A stretch of DNA of 44,834 nt from a bacterium (GCA_030605565.1 JAUWIB010000050.1:1-44834), one strand, 5' to 3'. Numbered from the stretch's first letter, positions 8,334-17,690 are shown. Program-made: numbers and translations. The notes: generated from the sequence alone by a model not told the origin.

Positions 8334-9705
8334 TCTCTTTCCTGTCGCGCTTGAGGTCAGCCACCGCCGCCTTGAACAATTTCCCGCGCTGCTCGAAGTT
8401 GTCGAACATATCGAAGCTGGCGCAGGCTGGTGACAACAGCACCGTGTCGCCCGGGCGCGCCTGCGCGAAGCTGACCTTGACCGCCTCCTCAAGTGAATCT
8501 GCAAACTGGGTCGGGAAGTGTCGTCCCAAACTGTCGTACATTTTCTCTTTGGCTTCACCGATCAGGACGATTGAAGCTATCCGGCCCTGCCCGTGCTCCA
8601 ACAGCGGCTGGTAAGAGGCTCCCTTGTCGCGTCCACCGGCAATGAGATGGATACGGGTGTCGATCGAACGCAAGGCGTAGCAGACGGAGTCGACATTGGT
8701 CGCTTTCGAATCATTGACAAAATTGATCCCCGCCACGCGCGAGACGGGTTCGAGGCGATGCTCGACGCCGGGGAATGTCTTCAGCACGCGCGCCATGATT
8801 GCCGGATCGACGTCGAACAACGTTGCCGCCGTTACCGCCGCCGCCGCGTTCTGCAGATTATGCGGACCGGGGATGCGAATATCCCGGGCAGAAACTATTC
8901 GCAGTCCCCGTCCACCATGCGCTATGCAAAGATCTCCCTGCTTAACAAAGGCGCCCTGCTTGACCTCACCCTCGGTAGTGAAATACAGTTTGTCAGCGGC
9001 GGTCGTGACGCTGTCACCCATGATTTCCTTGTCCTGAGCGTTCAGGATGAGATAGTCACCACTCTTTTGATTCTCGGTGATACGATACTTGAGGTTCTTG
9101 TACGCCTCGAAGCTGCCGTGGCGGTCAAGATGATCCGGCGACAGATTCAGGATCATGGCCACGCGCGGTGCGAAGTCGGCGATCCGTTCCAACTGGAAAG
9201 TCGACACCTCAACAACAGCCACTCCGGACTTGCCGATCTTGTCCGCCACCTGCGCAAACGGTAGTCCGATGTTACCGCAGACGAAAGTATCGAGACCGGC
9301 GGCGGATAGTATCTCACCTATCAGGGTGGTGGTGGTGGTTTTGCCGTTGGAGCCGGTGACACCGATGATCTTCCCGCGACAGACCCAGGAGGCAAACTCG
9401 ATTTCCGAGAAGATAGGTATCCCCCTGGCTTGCGCTTTTTTCAGGATGTCGATCTCCGGCGGCACACCGGGCGAGACTATGATATAATCCGACTTCAACA
9501 GGCGATCCGTATGTTGGTCGGTTTCGTAGGCGATGCCCTCCTGCCTGAGCTGAGTGATAGCCTCGGCTAACCTATCGGCCGGCGCCGCGTCGGAGACAAA
9601 GGGCACGCCGCCAAGAGCCGACGCCAATGAGGCCGACGAAAGGCCGGAGCGACCCATCCCTATGACACCGATGGTCCGTTCGCTTATGCGTTCCTGAACA
9701 GTCAT
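8314..9705 (-). CDS. murD: UDP-MurNAc-L-Ala--D-glutamate ligase MurD
   Basis: This cytoplasmic ligase adds D-glutamate to UDP-MurNAc-L-Ala; 463 residues. The Rossmann start VIGMGRSGLSS binds the substrate UDP, the ATP loop GSNGKTT sits at about 118-124, and the central-domain motif LNLSPDHLDRH and the later NDSKATN are characteristic of MurD. The 3' end overlaps ftsW. The upstream neighbour mraY ends 7 nt before the ATG, which fits one transcript. Confidence 0.97.
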   Translation of the reverse strand: MTVQERISERTIGVIGMGRSGLSSASLASALGGVPFVSDAAPADRLAEAITQLRQEGIAYETDQHTDRLLKSDYIIVSPGVPPEIDILKKAQARGIPIFSEIEFASWVCRGKIIGVTGSNGKTTTTTLIGEILSAAGLDTFVCGNIGLPFAQVADKIGKSGVAVVEVSTFQLERIADFAPRVAMILNLSPDHLDRHGSFEAYKNLKYRITENQKSGDYLILNAQDKEIMGDSVTTAADKLYFTTEGEVKQGAFVKQGDLCIAHGGRGLRIVSARDIRIPGPHNLQNAAAAVTAATLFDVDPAIMARVLKTFPGVEHRLEPVSRVAGINFVNDSKATNVDSVCYALRSIDTRIHLIAGGRDKGASYQPLLEHGQGRIASIVLIGEAKEKMYDSLGRHFPTQFADSLEEAVKVSFAQARPGDTVLLSPACASFDMFDNFEQRGKLFKAAVADLKRDRKENETIAD

Positions 9706-9712
9706 TGTTTTC

Positions 9713-10801
9713 TTATCGCACTTTCAAGGTCGCCAGGGTTAAGAGGACACACAGAGCACCAAGAATCCAGAAGCGAACCACGATTTTGGATTCCGACCAG
9801 CCGCACAGTTCGAAGTGGTGGTGTATCGGCGCCATCTTGAACACTCGTTTGCCGCCACGGTAGCGATATGACAAAACTTGTATAATCACGGACAAAGCAA
9901 CCATGACGAACACGCCGCCAACGATCACCAGCAACAGTTCTTTCTTGAGCAGAATAGCGATTGCACCCAGGGCGCCGCCCAGTGCCAGCGATCCGGTGTC
10001 ACCCATGAACACCTCGGCGGGGTGTGAATTGAACCAGAGAAAACCCAGCGCCGAGCCGATAGCCGCTCCACAGAAAACAGCCAGTTCACCGCTTCCGGGC
10101 AGGTACTCGATGGCCAGATACTCCGAGAAATCGACGCGGCCGGTGACGTAGGCGATACCGGCAAAGGCCATGAAGCACAAACCGGCCAGCCCGATGGCGA
10201 GACCGTCCAGGCCATCGGTAAGATTGACGGCATTGGAGGAGCCTGTTATCACGATCACGATGAAAGGCGCGTAGAATACCCCGAGTGTGAGCACGTAGTT
10301 CTTGAAGAACGGAATCCCGGTCGTGCCGTCGTAGATTTTCTCAGGCGCCAGCCAGAACAGGGCAGCGGCAAAAACAGCACCCAAAAGTAGCTGGCCGATC
10401 ATCTTCTTACGCGCTACCAGTCCCTTTGGCTGACGTTTGATAGCTTTGAGGTAGTCGTCCATGAAACCGAGCGCGCCCAGCCAAACGGTTACCAGTAGCA
10501 CCATCTGCGTATAGTAGTTAGTCAGGTCCGCCCAGAGGAGGGTGGGAATAATGATACCGGCCAGAATAATCAGCCCACCCATGGTCGGCGTGCCCGCTTT
10601 TTTCTTGTGACGCTCAGGCATCTCTTCGCGAATCGTCTCAGCTACTTGATACTTCCGAAGCAGCCGGATGAAAAACGGTCCGAGAATAAGACAGATGAAA
10701 ATGGCCGTGACGGTAGCGCCGGCCGTGCGGAATGTTATGTAGCGAAAAACATTCAGGCCGGAGACATATTCGGAGAGAGGATACAAGAGGTGGTATAGCA
10801 T
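9713..10801 (-). CDS. mraY: Phospho-MurNAc-pentapeptide transferase MraY
   Basis: This integral membrane enzyme transfers phospho-MurNAc-pentapeptide to undecaprenyl phosphate, giving lipid I; 362 residues with about ten membrane helices. The diagnostic motifs are all present: KKAGTPTMGG near the N-terminus, the DDY pair in GFMDDYLK, NAVNLTDGLDGLA, FMGDTGSLALGG and APIHHHFEL. The start ATG overlaps the murF stop as ATGA. There is no sign of truncation or unusual substitution. Confidence 0.98.
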   Translation of the reverse strand: MLYHLLYPLSEYVSGLNVFRYITFRTAGATVTAIFICLILGPFFIRLLRKYQVAETIREEMPERHKKKAGTPTMGGLIILAGIIIPTLLWADLTNYYTQMVLLVTVWLGALGFMDDYLKAIKRQPKGLVARKKMIGQLLLGAVFAAALFWLAPEKIYDGTTGIPFFKNYVLTLGVFYAPFIVIVITGSSNAVNLTDGLDGLAIGLAGLCFMAFAGIAYVTGRVDFSEYLAIEYLPGSGELAVFCGAAIGSALGFLWFNSHPAEVFMGDTGSLALGGALGAIAILLKKELLLVIVGGVFVMVALSVIIQVLSYRYRGGKRVFKMAPIHHHFELCGWSESKIVVRFWILGALCVLLTLATLKVR

Positions 10802-12195
10802 CAGGCGTCACCCTCTCTCTTGGCTACAGCGTCGATCACAGCCTCGAGGCCGACGCCGCGCGATGCTTTGACATAGACGAGATCGTCTTCGGTGAAGTAT
10901 CGGGACAACTCCACGGCACAGGATGCGGCGTCTTCAAATTGACGGCACGATCTCTCATCCCTCCCGGCTGCCGACAACTCATCGTGGATCTGACGCGAGA
11001 GGGGTCCTACCGTTACGGCCAAGTCGAAGTCACAGGTAGCAAGCAGTCGTCCGACCTCACGGTGGTACCGTTCTGCTTCGTGTCCCAACTCGAGCATGTC
11101 ACCCAGCACAACGATCCGACGACCGGAGGCCGGCAGAGTAAAGAAGGTCTGCAAGCCCGCTTTGACCGATTCCGGATTGGCGTTGTAACAATCGGCCACG
11201 AAAGTCACCCCGCCATGTTTGACGATCTGACCACGCATCGGCGCCGTGGCAAGGGGGATACTTTCAGTAGCCACGTCGTCAAAGTTGTATCCGAGTGTTC
11301 GGACGATTGCATACGCCGCCAGCAAGTTGCTGACTTGATGTCGACCGAGCAGCGGCAGTTTGAACAGATGACCATCGATTGTCACCGTAGTGCCGTCGAC
11401 GCCCTGCGGATCCAGCACATCGACGGTGAAATCAGCGTCGTGATCGAGGGCAAAGGTAATGAAGTCACGGCGTATGGCTCTCGTTTGATCGATCAAAACC
11501 GGGTCGTCACCGTTTATAATTACCGGGACTTCGGCATCTGCTGTACACACCAATTCCAGCTTGGCGCGGGCGACCGATTCGATCGAATCGAGGAACTGCA
11601 AGTGCGATGGTCCTACATTGGTGATCGCAATCAGATCGGGGCGAACGATCTGTGCCAGCCTCGGCATCTCCAGTTCGGTTGAAATACCGAGTTCCATCAC
11701 GGCAACCGTCGTCCTCTGCGGGACAGCAAAGAGAGAGAGAGGCACCCCAAAGAGGTTGTTGAGATTGCCCGGAGATCGGTAGACGTCTGTTGTCACAGCG
11801 TTCAGGAGATGATAGGTCAACTCTTTGGTCGTCGTCTTGCCGTTGGAACCGGTGATGCCGACCATGCGAGCAGTGAGACTATCGCGATAGGCCGCCGCAA
11901 GGGTCAGCATCGCTTCATGACTGTTGGGTACGGCGATCACCGGCACCTCGCCGCGAATATGTTCCAGACCCGGCCAGGCGAATTCTGCGATTATCCCGGA
12001 GGCGCCGGCGGCGATAGCGGCGTTGATGAAATCATGTCCATCATTGACCTCGCCGCGGATAGCCACGAACAGTTGCTTCTCCTTTACTGCCCGGCTGTCG
12101 ATAGCCACGCCGGTGAAGCTCTGTTCGACGTTGTCCGTGTTGTACACGGTGCCGCCGGTGACGGCTGCCAGTTTACTGAAACGCAACGTTATCAA
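10801..12195 (-). CDS. murF: UDP-MurNAc-tripeptide--D-Ala-D-Ala ligase MurF
   Basis: This ligase adds D-Ala-D-Ala to complete the UDP-MurNAc-pentapeptide; 464 residues with the Mur ligase fold. The ATP loop GSNGKTT is at about 116-122, with ELGIS and NVGPSHL in the central domain and DCYNANPES and VVLGDMLELG in the last third, which are typical of MurF. The start is a TTG overlapping the murE stop as TTGA. The only SD-like stretch (AAAGGGAA) is too close for that TTG but well placed for a second in-frame TTG at 12184-12186, so the protein may be 3 residues shorter. No ddl gene is nearby, so the D-Ala-D-Ala supply must be encoded elsewhere. Confidence 0.96.
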   Translation of the reverse strand: MITLRFSKLAAVTGGTVYNTDNVEQSFTGVAIDSRAVKEKQLFVAIRGEVNDGHDFINAAIAAGASGIIAEFAWPGLEHIRGEVPVIAVPNSHEAMLTLAAAYRDSLTARMVGITGSNGKTTTKELTYHLLNAVTTDVYRSPGNLNNLFGVPLSLFAVPQRTTVAVMELGISTELEMPRLAQIVRPDLIAITNVGPSHLQFLDSIESVARAKLELVCTADAEVPVIINGDDPVLIDQTRAIRRDFITFALDHDADFTVDVLDPQGVDGTTVTIDGHLFKLPLLGRHQVSNLLAAYAIVRTLGYNFDDVATESIPLATAPMRGQIVKHGGVTFVADCYNANPESVKAGLQTFFTLPASGRRIVVLGDMLELGHEAERYHREVGRLLATCDFDLAVTVGPLSRQIHDELSAAGRDERSCRQFEDAASCAVELSRYFTEDDLVYVKASRGVGLEAVIDAVAKREGDA

Positions 12196-13688
12196 TTCCC
12201 TTTGTCACTCACCAGTCCGGTATAGCCAAGTTCGGCCAACACTCGCTTCGCTTCGTTGGTGTCATCGAACTCGTGCCTGACACCTTTGATTTCCTGATAG
12301 TTCTCCGAGCCTTTCCCGGCCAGCAGGACGACATCGCCGGGTTCGGCCTTCTTTAGAACAACTTCAATGGCGGCGCTTCTATCCGGGATTATGTCGTACT
12401 GATCACCTTCGAGACCGGGCTTGATATCCTCGATGATGGCATCGGGTTCTTCGCTGCGTGGATTATCTGACGTCACCACACAGTAATCGGACCCGGTCGT
12501 GGCCGCCTTGCCCATCAGGGGACGCTTTCCCTTGTCGCGATCACCCCCGCACCCGAACAGCAGCAGCAGCTTTCCCTGTGACAATTCGCGCGCCGTTTCG
12601 CACAAGCGTTCGATGGCATCGGGGGTGTGAGCGTAGTCGACATAAACAGCGAACGGTTGCCCGCACTCAACGTAGTTGAGACGGCCCGGCACAGGTTGAG
12701 CCGTCTGAAGTCCGCGGACGACGTTGTCGATATCGACGCCGGCGGCCAAGCCGGCGGCAGCAGCAGCCAGAGCATTGATAAGATTGAACCGCCCCGGCAG
12801 CGGGAAGGTCACCGTGTGAACACCCATCGGCGTTTTGAGATCAAACATGGTTCGAGCACTCTCCAGTTCGAAACTGGTGCAGTAGACATCGGCCGAAGTA
12901 TCCTCCAGCGAGTAAGCCAAGTAGGATGATGTGATGTCACTGAGGAAGGATCGAAACTCCGGCACATCGATATTAATGACAGCGTAGCTGAGAGGACCTT
13001 CCAGTCGCTTAAGGAGTTGCTTCTTGGTCTGAAGGTAGTCCTCCATGGTCTGATGGAAATCGAGATGATCGCGCGTGATGTTGGTAAAAACGGCCACCCG
13101 AAAATCGACGTTGTCCGCCCGGTGCAAGGCCAAAGCGTGCGATGACACTTCGACAACGGCATTGACGCAATGGTTCTTCTTCATGAGATAGAGCAGGCGC
13201 TGCAAATCGAGTGATTCCGGCGTCGTGCGCTCGGCGGGGAAGGTCTCCTTGCCGGAATCGTAGACGACAGAAGTCACCAGGCCGACCTTCTTGTTGCGCG
13301 CTTCCATTATGCTTTTGATCAGATAACAGACCGTGGTCTTGCCATTGGTGCCGGTGACGCCACAGATCTTGAGTTTGCGCCCCGGGTAGTCGTAGAATTT
13401 CGCTGCGAGATCAGCCAGCGCCTGGCGGGTGTCGGCCACCTTGACGTAGTTCTCAACGAGGCTGCATTCGTCATGTTCACCCACGACGGCCACCGCGCCC
13501 CGCTCAACCGCCTGAGGCACAAATTCGAAACCGTCGCGCTCATAACCCTTGATGGCGACAAACAAACTGTTCGGTCTCACCTGGCGCGAGTCGTATTCGA
13601 TATTATCGATCTCGACGTCGCCGCTGCCGGTCAGTTCGGCTTGTGAGTGTCCTGTCAATAGTTCGCTGAGTTTGATGTGAACCTCCAC
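12192..13688 (-). CDS. murE: UDP-MurNAc-tripeptide synthetase MurE, meso-DAP type
   Basis: This enzyme adds the third stem amino acid to UDP-MurNAc-L-Ala-D-Glu; 498 residues. The ATP loop GTNGKTT is at about 113-119, VSSHALALHR and TNITRDHLDFH lie in the central domain, and DNPR is at about 408-411. The DNPR motif marks enzymes that add meso-diaminopimelate rather than lysine, so the wall is probably DAP-type. The start is uncertain. GTG at 13686-13688 has AGGAG only 1 nt upstream, while a better placed GGAGG precedes an ATC codon that begins the usual MurE start (I)KLSEL. Confidence 0.95.
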   Translation of the reverse strand: MEVHIKLSELLTGHSQAELTGSGDVEIDNIEYDSRQVRPNSLFVAIKGYERDGFEFVPQAVERGAVAVVGEHDECSLVENYVKVADTRQALADLAAKFYDYPGRKLKICGVTGTNGKTTVCYLIKSIMEARNKKVGLVTSVVYDSGKETFPAERTTPESLDLQRLLYLMKKNHCVNAVVEVSSHALALHRADNVDFRVAVFTNITRDHLDFHQTMEDYLQTKKQLLKRLEGPLSYAVINIDVPEFRSFLSDITSSYLAYSLEDTSADVYCTSFELESARTMFDLKTPMGVHTVTFPLPGRFNLINALAAAAAGLAAGVDIDNVVRGLQTAQPVPGRLNYVECGQPFAVYVDYAHTPDAIERLCETARELSQGKLLLLFGCGGDRDKGKRPLMGKAATTGSDYCVVTSDNPRSEEPDAIIEDIKPGLEGDQYDIIPDRSAAIEVVLKKAEPGDVVLLAGKGSENYQEIKGVRHEFDDTNEAKRVLAELGYTGLVSDKGN

Positions 13689-13692
13689 ACTC

Positions 13693-15771
13693 CTAAGTCG
13701 GTTTGCAGGTCAGACGACATATCTTGTCGCCGCTGATTGTTTCGCCGGGCCTGAGGGACTGTTTGACCACACGACCACGGCCCTTGATAGTGAACTCTAC
13801 CCGGAGAAAATCCAGGTAGGCGGAAGCCTCACGGATTGACAATCCGGTCAGGTCGGCAATGCGAGGCAGGTCGTCGCCGGGTGACGTTACCGATACCAGG
13901 ATGTCGTCGTTCTTGACGGCCATGCGATCCGCTGCCGGGAATTGCCAGACGACAAAACCACTCGTGTCACTGCACCGGAGCGCCAGATCGTGTTCCTCGG
14001 CCCGGAGGCGTGCCGCGCCGATATGGCGACCGACCAGATCAGGAACCTCGACGGTGGATTCCAGTTCGTCACTCTTCGCCACCAGTATCCTCTCAGAGGG
14101 GGTAAAATAGTCCGGGTTGAGGCGGGCATATCGCTCGGCAATTCTGCGGAAAGTCGGTCCCGCGGTCCATCCACCGTAATGCATCGGATGTGGTTCGATC
14201 AATACTACCATCCCCGCGATGAGCGGTTGGTCGCACGGGAAAAAGCCGGCAAAGCTGGCGGTAAATTTGTTCTTGAAGTAGCAACGATTCTCATGATCGG
14301 GGATTTCGGCGGTGCCGGTCTTGCCACCGATGCATACTACATCCGATTTCACCGGCATGGCGGTTCCGACCTCGACCACTCCCTTCATGAATGATCGTAG
14401 CGTGTCACAGGTTATTCGGCCGGCCACGCGTCCGATGGACTCACGGTCGCAACGGTCGGCGATGTAACCATCTTCATCGACACTGCCGAGAATCAAGTGC
14501 GGTCGCAACAGTTCTCCACCATTGGCGATAGCTGCGAAACCGGCGGCCATCTGCAGAGCGTTGACAGCCACGGCATGACCCATAGCCAGCGCCGAGATCG
14601 TGTAGTCGGACCATCGTTCGGGCGTTACCAGACGGCCGCGGGTCTCACCCGGCAGACCGATACGAAGCTTTTGTCCCATACCGAATCGGCGCGCCGTGTT
14701 GTACAGTTCGTCGCCGCCTAGTTGCACGGCGTACTTGCCCATGCCGATGTTGCTGGAGAGTTCCACCACCTCGCGGAAGGAGAGCCATCCGTGCTTCTTG
14801 TCATCGCGAAGGCGGCGTCGACCCAGCTTCCAAACGCCCTCCTCGCAATAGACCGAATCTTCGAAGTTGATCAAACGGGCATCCAACAGTCCGGCCGCCG
14901 TGAACGCCTTAAAGACGCTGCCCGGTTCGAACTGGTCGGAGATAACACGCAGTTTGGCAGGTTTGTCCGGCGATAATTCGCTGGGGTCATAGTGGGCCAT
15001 GGTCAGGATGTCGCCGTTGTTGCAGTCGAGCATCACGACCATCCCACTCCTGGCGCTATATTCAGAGACTGCCGCCCGCAACTCCTCCTCGGCGATCTCC
15101 TGCAAACGCCAGTCGACGGTCAGCACGAGCGAACGGCCCGGCGAAGGTTTCACCAACGCCTTCTCGTTGACACGGAAAGTGTTGCGCAAACCATCACGGC
15201 GGATATCAGCCAGTCCCTTGCGCCCGGCCAGCGTCGAGTCGAAAGCGAACTCCAGGCCGGACTGGCCGCTGTTATCAATATCTGTAAAGCCCAGAATTTG
15301 CCGGCCGATCAGCCCGAAGGGATAGGAGCGGTGAGCGGAACGGCGCAGATAGAGACCGTTCGGAGCCGTCTGTTCAATCCGGACGGCGGCGGCATCATCA
15401 AGCTGTCGCTTAATCCATCGAAAACGCCGCGACGCAAGCCCATACTTTCGGGCTGCTGAACCGGCCTTGAGATCGAATAACTGCTCGAGATATTTCCCCA
15501 CCGCCTTGAGTTCGCGCTTATTGGCCGGGTAGGCATACAACGACGAGACCACGATATTGTCGGCGACTATCTGACCGTTTCGATCATACACCAACCCGCG
15601 ATCGGCAGGAATGTCAATTGTCCCCTCCGACTGTTTCTTGACAATCTCGCAGTATTGGGAATGTTTGAAAACCTGCAGATGAACCAGACGAGCCGTCACC
15701 ACAGCAAAAAACAGGCAGACAATCGCCAGCATAATTCCAAGACGCAGACGCTGCTGCCCGGTCAGAATCAC
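13693..15771 (-). CDS. ftsI: Septal transpeptidase FtsI/PBP3 with two PASTA domains
   Basis: This is a class B penicillin-binding protein that crosslinks septal peptidoglycan with FtsW; 692 residues. There is an N-terminal transmembrane helix (about 10-29) and the PBP dimerisation domain with RGLVYDRNG. The transpeptidase domain carries the active-site SVFK (S285, K288), SSN (339-341) and KTGT (484-487). Two C-terminal PASTA domains follow, at about 573-631 and 634-691. PASTA tails on this protein are best known from Gram-positive bacteria but also occur in some diderms. The start GTG overlaps the ftsL stop as GTGA and is preceded by a strong GAGGAGGGGG. All catalytic residues are intact. Confidence 0.96.
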   Translation of the reverse strand: MILTGQQRLRLGIMLAIVCLFFAVVTARLVHLQVFKHSQYCEIVKKQSEGTIDIPADRGLVYDRNGQIVADNIVVSSLYAYPANKRELKAVGKYLEQLFDLKAGSAARKYGLASRRFRWIKRQLDDAAAVRIEQTAPNGLYLRRSAHRSYPFGLIGRQILGFTDIDNSGQSGLEFAFDSTLAGRKGLADIRRDGLRNTFRVNEKALVKPSPGRSLVLTVDWRLQEIAEEELRAAVSEYSARSGMVVMLDCNNGDILTMAHYDPSELSPDKPAKLRVISDQFEPGSVFKAFTAAGLLDARLINFEDSVYCEEGVWKLGRRRLRDDKKHGWLSFREVVELSSNIGMGKYAVQLGGDELYNTARRFGMGQKLRIGLPGETRGRLVTPERWSDYTISALAMGHAVAVNALQMAAGFAAIANGGELLRPHLILGSVDEDGYIADRCDRESIGRVAGRITCDTLRSFMKGVVEVGTAMPVKSDVVCIGGKTGTAEIPDHENRCYFKNKFTASFAGFFPCDQPLIAGMVVLIEPHPMHYGGWTAGPTFRRIAERYARLNPDYFTPSERILVAKSDELESTVEVPDLVGRHIGAARLRAEEHDLALRCSDTSGFVVWQFPAADRMAVKNDDILVSVTSPGDDLPRIADLTGLSIREASAYLDFLRVEFTIKGRGRVVKQSLRPGETISGDKICRLTCKPT

Positions 15772-16262
15772 CGATCCCCCTCCTCACCGTTCAGGCTGGC
15801 CGGTCTTAGTTGACGCAGATCACCGGCGCTGGCGCGATTCTCCGTTACCACCGGCACATACCGGGTAACGCGTTCGATAGCTCTGAACATCGTAGCCAAC
15901 TCGTCAGGCTCCGGGGGTTTCTCTTCCCGTCCGATCAGCGTGTAGATCTGATCTGCCGCCACCGGCTGTAACCCAAGCGAATCCATGGCATACTTCTCGA
16001 TCCGTCCGGCGGCCGACAGCGAGGCCAGACGGGCGTTCAACTTCGAGGTGGCATCGACCAGTTGCTCATTCTCGGCGCGCAACTGTGAAACCTGTTTGAC
16101 CGTCTCCAGGACATGCACCCTTTGCCAGACATGGATGACGCTGGCCATGAGGAACACCGTGACCAGCACGGCTATCGGGAAATAGCGATGCGACCTCAGA
16201 CGATTGATCACAGAGGAGCGAATTTCCACCGTCTCTTTGAACTTGCGCACCGTCTTCCTCAT
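15768..16262 (-). CDS. ftsL: Cell division protein FtsL
   Basis: This is a small bitopic divisome protein that forms a coiled coil with FtsB and FtsQ and activates FtsWI; 164 residues. A basic N-terminus is followed by one transmembrane helix at about 30-46 (FPIAVLVTVFLMASVIH), then a heptad-like coiled coil at about 50-80 (VSQLRAENEQLVDATSKLNARL), then a longer periplasmic tail. Sequence conservation in FtsL is always low; the assignment rests on size, topology and position between rsmH and ftsI. The ATG overlaps the rsmH stop as ATGA. The reading frame is open further upstream, but that part is the shadow of rsmH. Confidence 0.88.
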   Translation of the reverse strand: MRKTVRKFKETVEIRSSVINRLRSHRYFPIAVLVTVFLMASVIHVWQRVHVLETVKQVSQLRAENEQLVDATSKLNARLASLSAAGRIEKYAMDSLGLQPVAADQIYTLIGREEKPPEPDELATMFRAIERVTRYVPVVTENRASAGDLRQLRPASLNGEEGDR

Positions 16263-17209
16263 ACGGGCAGCCTCTCTGCAACACGAAGTCGGGCCGATCG
16301 GGAGCGGGGGTTGGATGCTATCTCTTCGGCGGCAGGCCTTACCGGCTTGCGAGTGATGATTTGCATTTGGGGAACCCGGCCACACACGCAAACCGGAAAT
16401 CGAGGAGGACAGGTGCACCCTTTGGCGGCCTGCTGAAAGAAGCGCTTGACGATGCGGTCCTCCAGCGAATGGTAGGCAATTACGGCCATGCGACCGCCGG
16501 TATTGAGGAAATCCAACGCTATAGGAAGGAGCTTCGAGAGTTGGGCCAACTCGTCATTGACAGCGATACGCAACGCCTGAAAACAGCGGGCAAGAGCTTT
16601 GTTGCGATAATTCGGAGGGGCCAGTTGGGAGACGATGGTGGTGAGGTCGGCGCTGGCGGTGAACATTTTCTGTTGTCTTTCCCTGACGATCGCTGCGGCT
16701 ATCCGGGCCGCCTGCTTCTCCTCACCGAAATCGCGAAAGATGGCGGTGAGGTCCTTCTTACTCAGCGAGTTTAGCAGTTCCGCCGCGGTCGGCCCGCCGG
16801 ACTCCGGGTCGAACCGCATGTCCAGAGGTCCCTCCAGACTGAATGAAAACCCGCGCTCGGCATCTGCCAGTTGATCCGATGAGAGTCCCAGATCCAGCAG
16901 AATACCGTCAAACTTCTTATCCTCGAATTGGCCGACTACGGTTTTCAAATCGCCGTATGCGGCGTGTACAATATCACGGACTTGTCGGCAGTCACCGAGG
17001 TTTCGTCTGGTCCGATCGACCGCCTGAGGGTCCCGATCGAGACCGTACAGTCGGGCCGCCGTGCCCAGTTTCGAGGCCAGCGCCTTCATGTGGCCGCCGG
17101 CGCCGGCGGTGAGATCGAGATAGGCGCCATCAGGATTAGTCACCAGCAAGGCAACTACCTCGGCGACCAGCACCGGCCGGTGACTACTCTCGTTCGCGTC
17201 CGGGATCAT
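16259..17209 (-). CDS. rsmH: 16S rRNA (cytosine1402-N4) methyltransferase RsmH
   Basis: This SAM-dependent enzyme (formerly MraW) methylates N4 of C1402 in 16S rRNA near the P site; 316 residues, usual length. The N-terminal HRPVLVAEVV is diagnostic, motif I is DLTAGAGGHM, and GILLDLGLSSDQLADAERGF and VIAYHSLEDRIVKRFF are strongly conserved in the family. The ATG at 17207-17209 overlaps the 3' end of mraZ by 26 nt, so translation of the two is probably linked. It is the second gene of the dcw operon. Confidence 0.97.
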   Translation of the reverse strand: MIPDANESSHRPVLVAEVVALLVTNPDGAYLDLTAGAGGHMKALASKLGTAARLYGLDRDPQAVDRTRRNLGDCRQVRDIVHAAYGDLKTVVGQFEDKKFDGILLDLGLSSDQLADAERGFSFSLEGPLDMRFDPESGGPTAAELLNSLSKKDLTAIFRDFGEEKQAARIAAAIVRERQQKMFTASADLTTIVSQLAPPNYRNKALARCFQALRIAVNDELAQLSKLLPIALDFLNTGGRMAVIAYHSLEDRIVKRFFQQAAKGCTCPPRFPVCVCGRVPQMQIITRKPVRPAAEEIASNPRSRSARLRVAERLPV

Positions 17210-17663
17210 GGACGGAAAACAGTCGCTCGGCTACTTCCTCGTAACTCCCTGCGAACTGCTCGAGATAGTATTCATACCTTTGCGGATCCCAGATCTCCAG
17301 CCACCGATTGACACCGATCACCAACAGTTCCTTGGACAACCGCGCTTCTTTGACCAGGTGCGATGGTACCAGGATACGGCCGCTGCGATCGGGTTTCACG
17401 GCGCCGGCGGACGAATAGAACCGCCGACTGAAAAAGCGGAAATCCTTCTGCGTAAAATTGAGGGAAGAAAAGCGACGCTGGACTTCTGCCCACTCAGCCT
17501 CAGGGTAAAGACTCAGACAGCCTTCCAACCCCTTTGTCAGAACCAGGGTACCCTTCAGCAGTGGCGTGCCGTCCGGCCCGTTCACCGCTCTCAGCCTGGC
17601 CGGCAGGGCGAAACGCCCTTTGTCATCCATCGTCGTTTGATAGCGACCGACGAAACCAGTCAC
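17184..17663 (-). CDS. mraZ: Transcriptional regulator MraZ
   Basis: This is an AbrB-like DNA-binding protein with two SpoVT/AbrB repeats, normally an autorepressor of the dcw operon; 159 residues. The first repeat begins near FVGRYQTTMDDKGRFALPARLR, and the second near VKPDRSGRILVPSHLVKEA. Both contain the DxxGR signature. The GTG at 17661-17663 is chosen because GGAGG stands 6 nt upstream and the protein then begins just before the first repeat. It is the first gene after the promoter, and repeated GTGG boxes lie in its leader, consistent with autoregulation. Length and both motifs are normal for the family. Confidence 0.95.
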   Translation of the reverse strand: MTGFVGRYQTTMDDKGRFALPARLRAVNGPDGTPLLKGTLVLTKGLEGCLSLYPEAEWAEVQRRFSSLNFTQKDFRFFSRRFYSSAGAVKPDRSGRILVPSHLVKEARLSKELLVIGVNRWLEIWDPQRYEYYLEQFAGSYEEVAERLFSVHDPGRERE

Positions 17664-17664
17664 C

Positions 17665-17690
17665 GGTTTCCTCCACTTTCCACCATTTTC
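17665..17690 (-). promoter_or_regulatory. Candidate MraZ operator boxes in the mraZ leader
   Basis: On the minus strand the leader contains TGGTGGAAAG immediately followed by TGGAGGAAAC, a 10-nt-period direct repeat. A related GGTGGGGGAAA lies upstream, inside the promoter spacer (17713-17730). Known MraZ operators are tandem TGGGN-type boxes with 10-nt period near the mraZ promoter, so this arrangement fits autoregulation. The downstream box overlaps the SD of mraZ. The functional role is inferred. Confidence 0.5.

Noticed and set aside
8334-8558. N-terminal extension of FtsW
   Set aside because: The added residues are Arg/Ser/Cys-rich and are the out-of-frame reading of murD; the ATG at 8333 has an SD and begins the first membrane helix.
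10732-11682. A 316-codon plus-strand open frame
   Set aside because: It is antisense to murF and mraY and has no recognisable protein motif.
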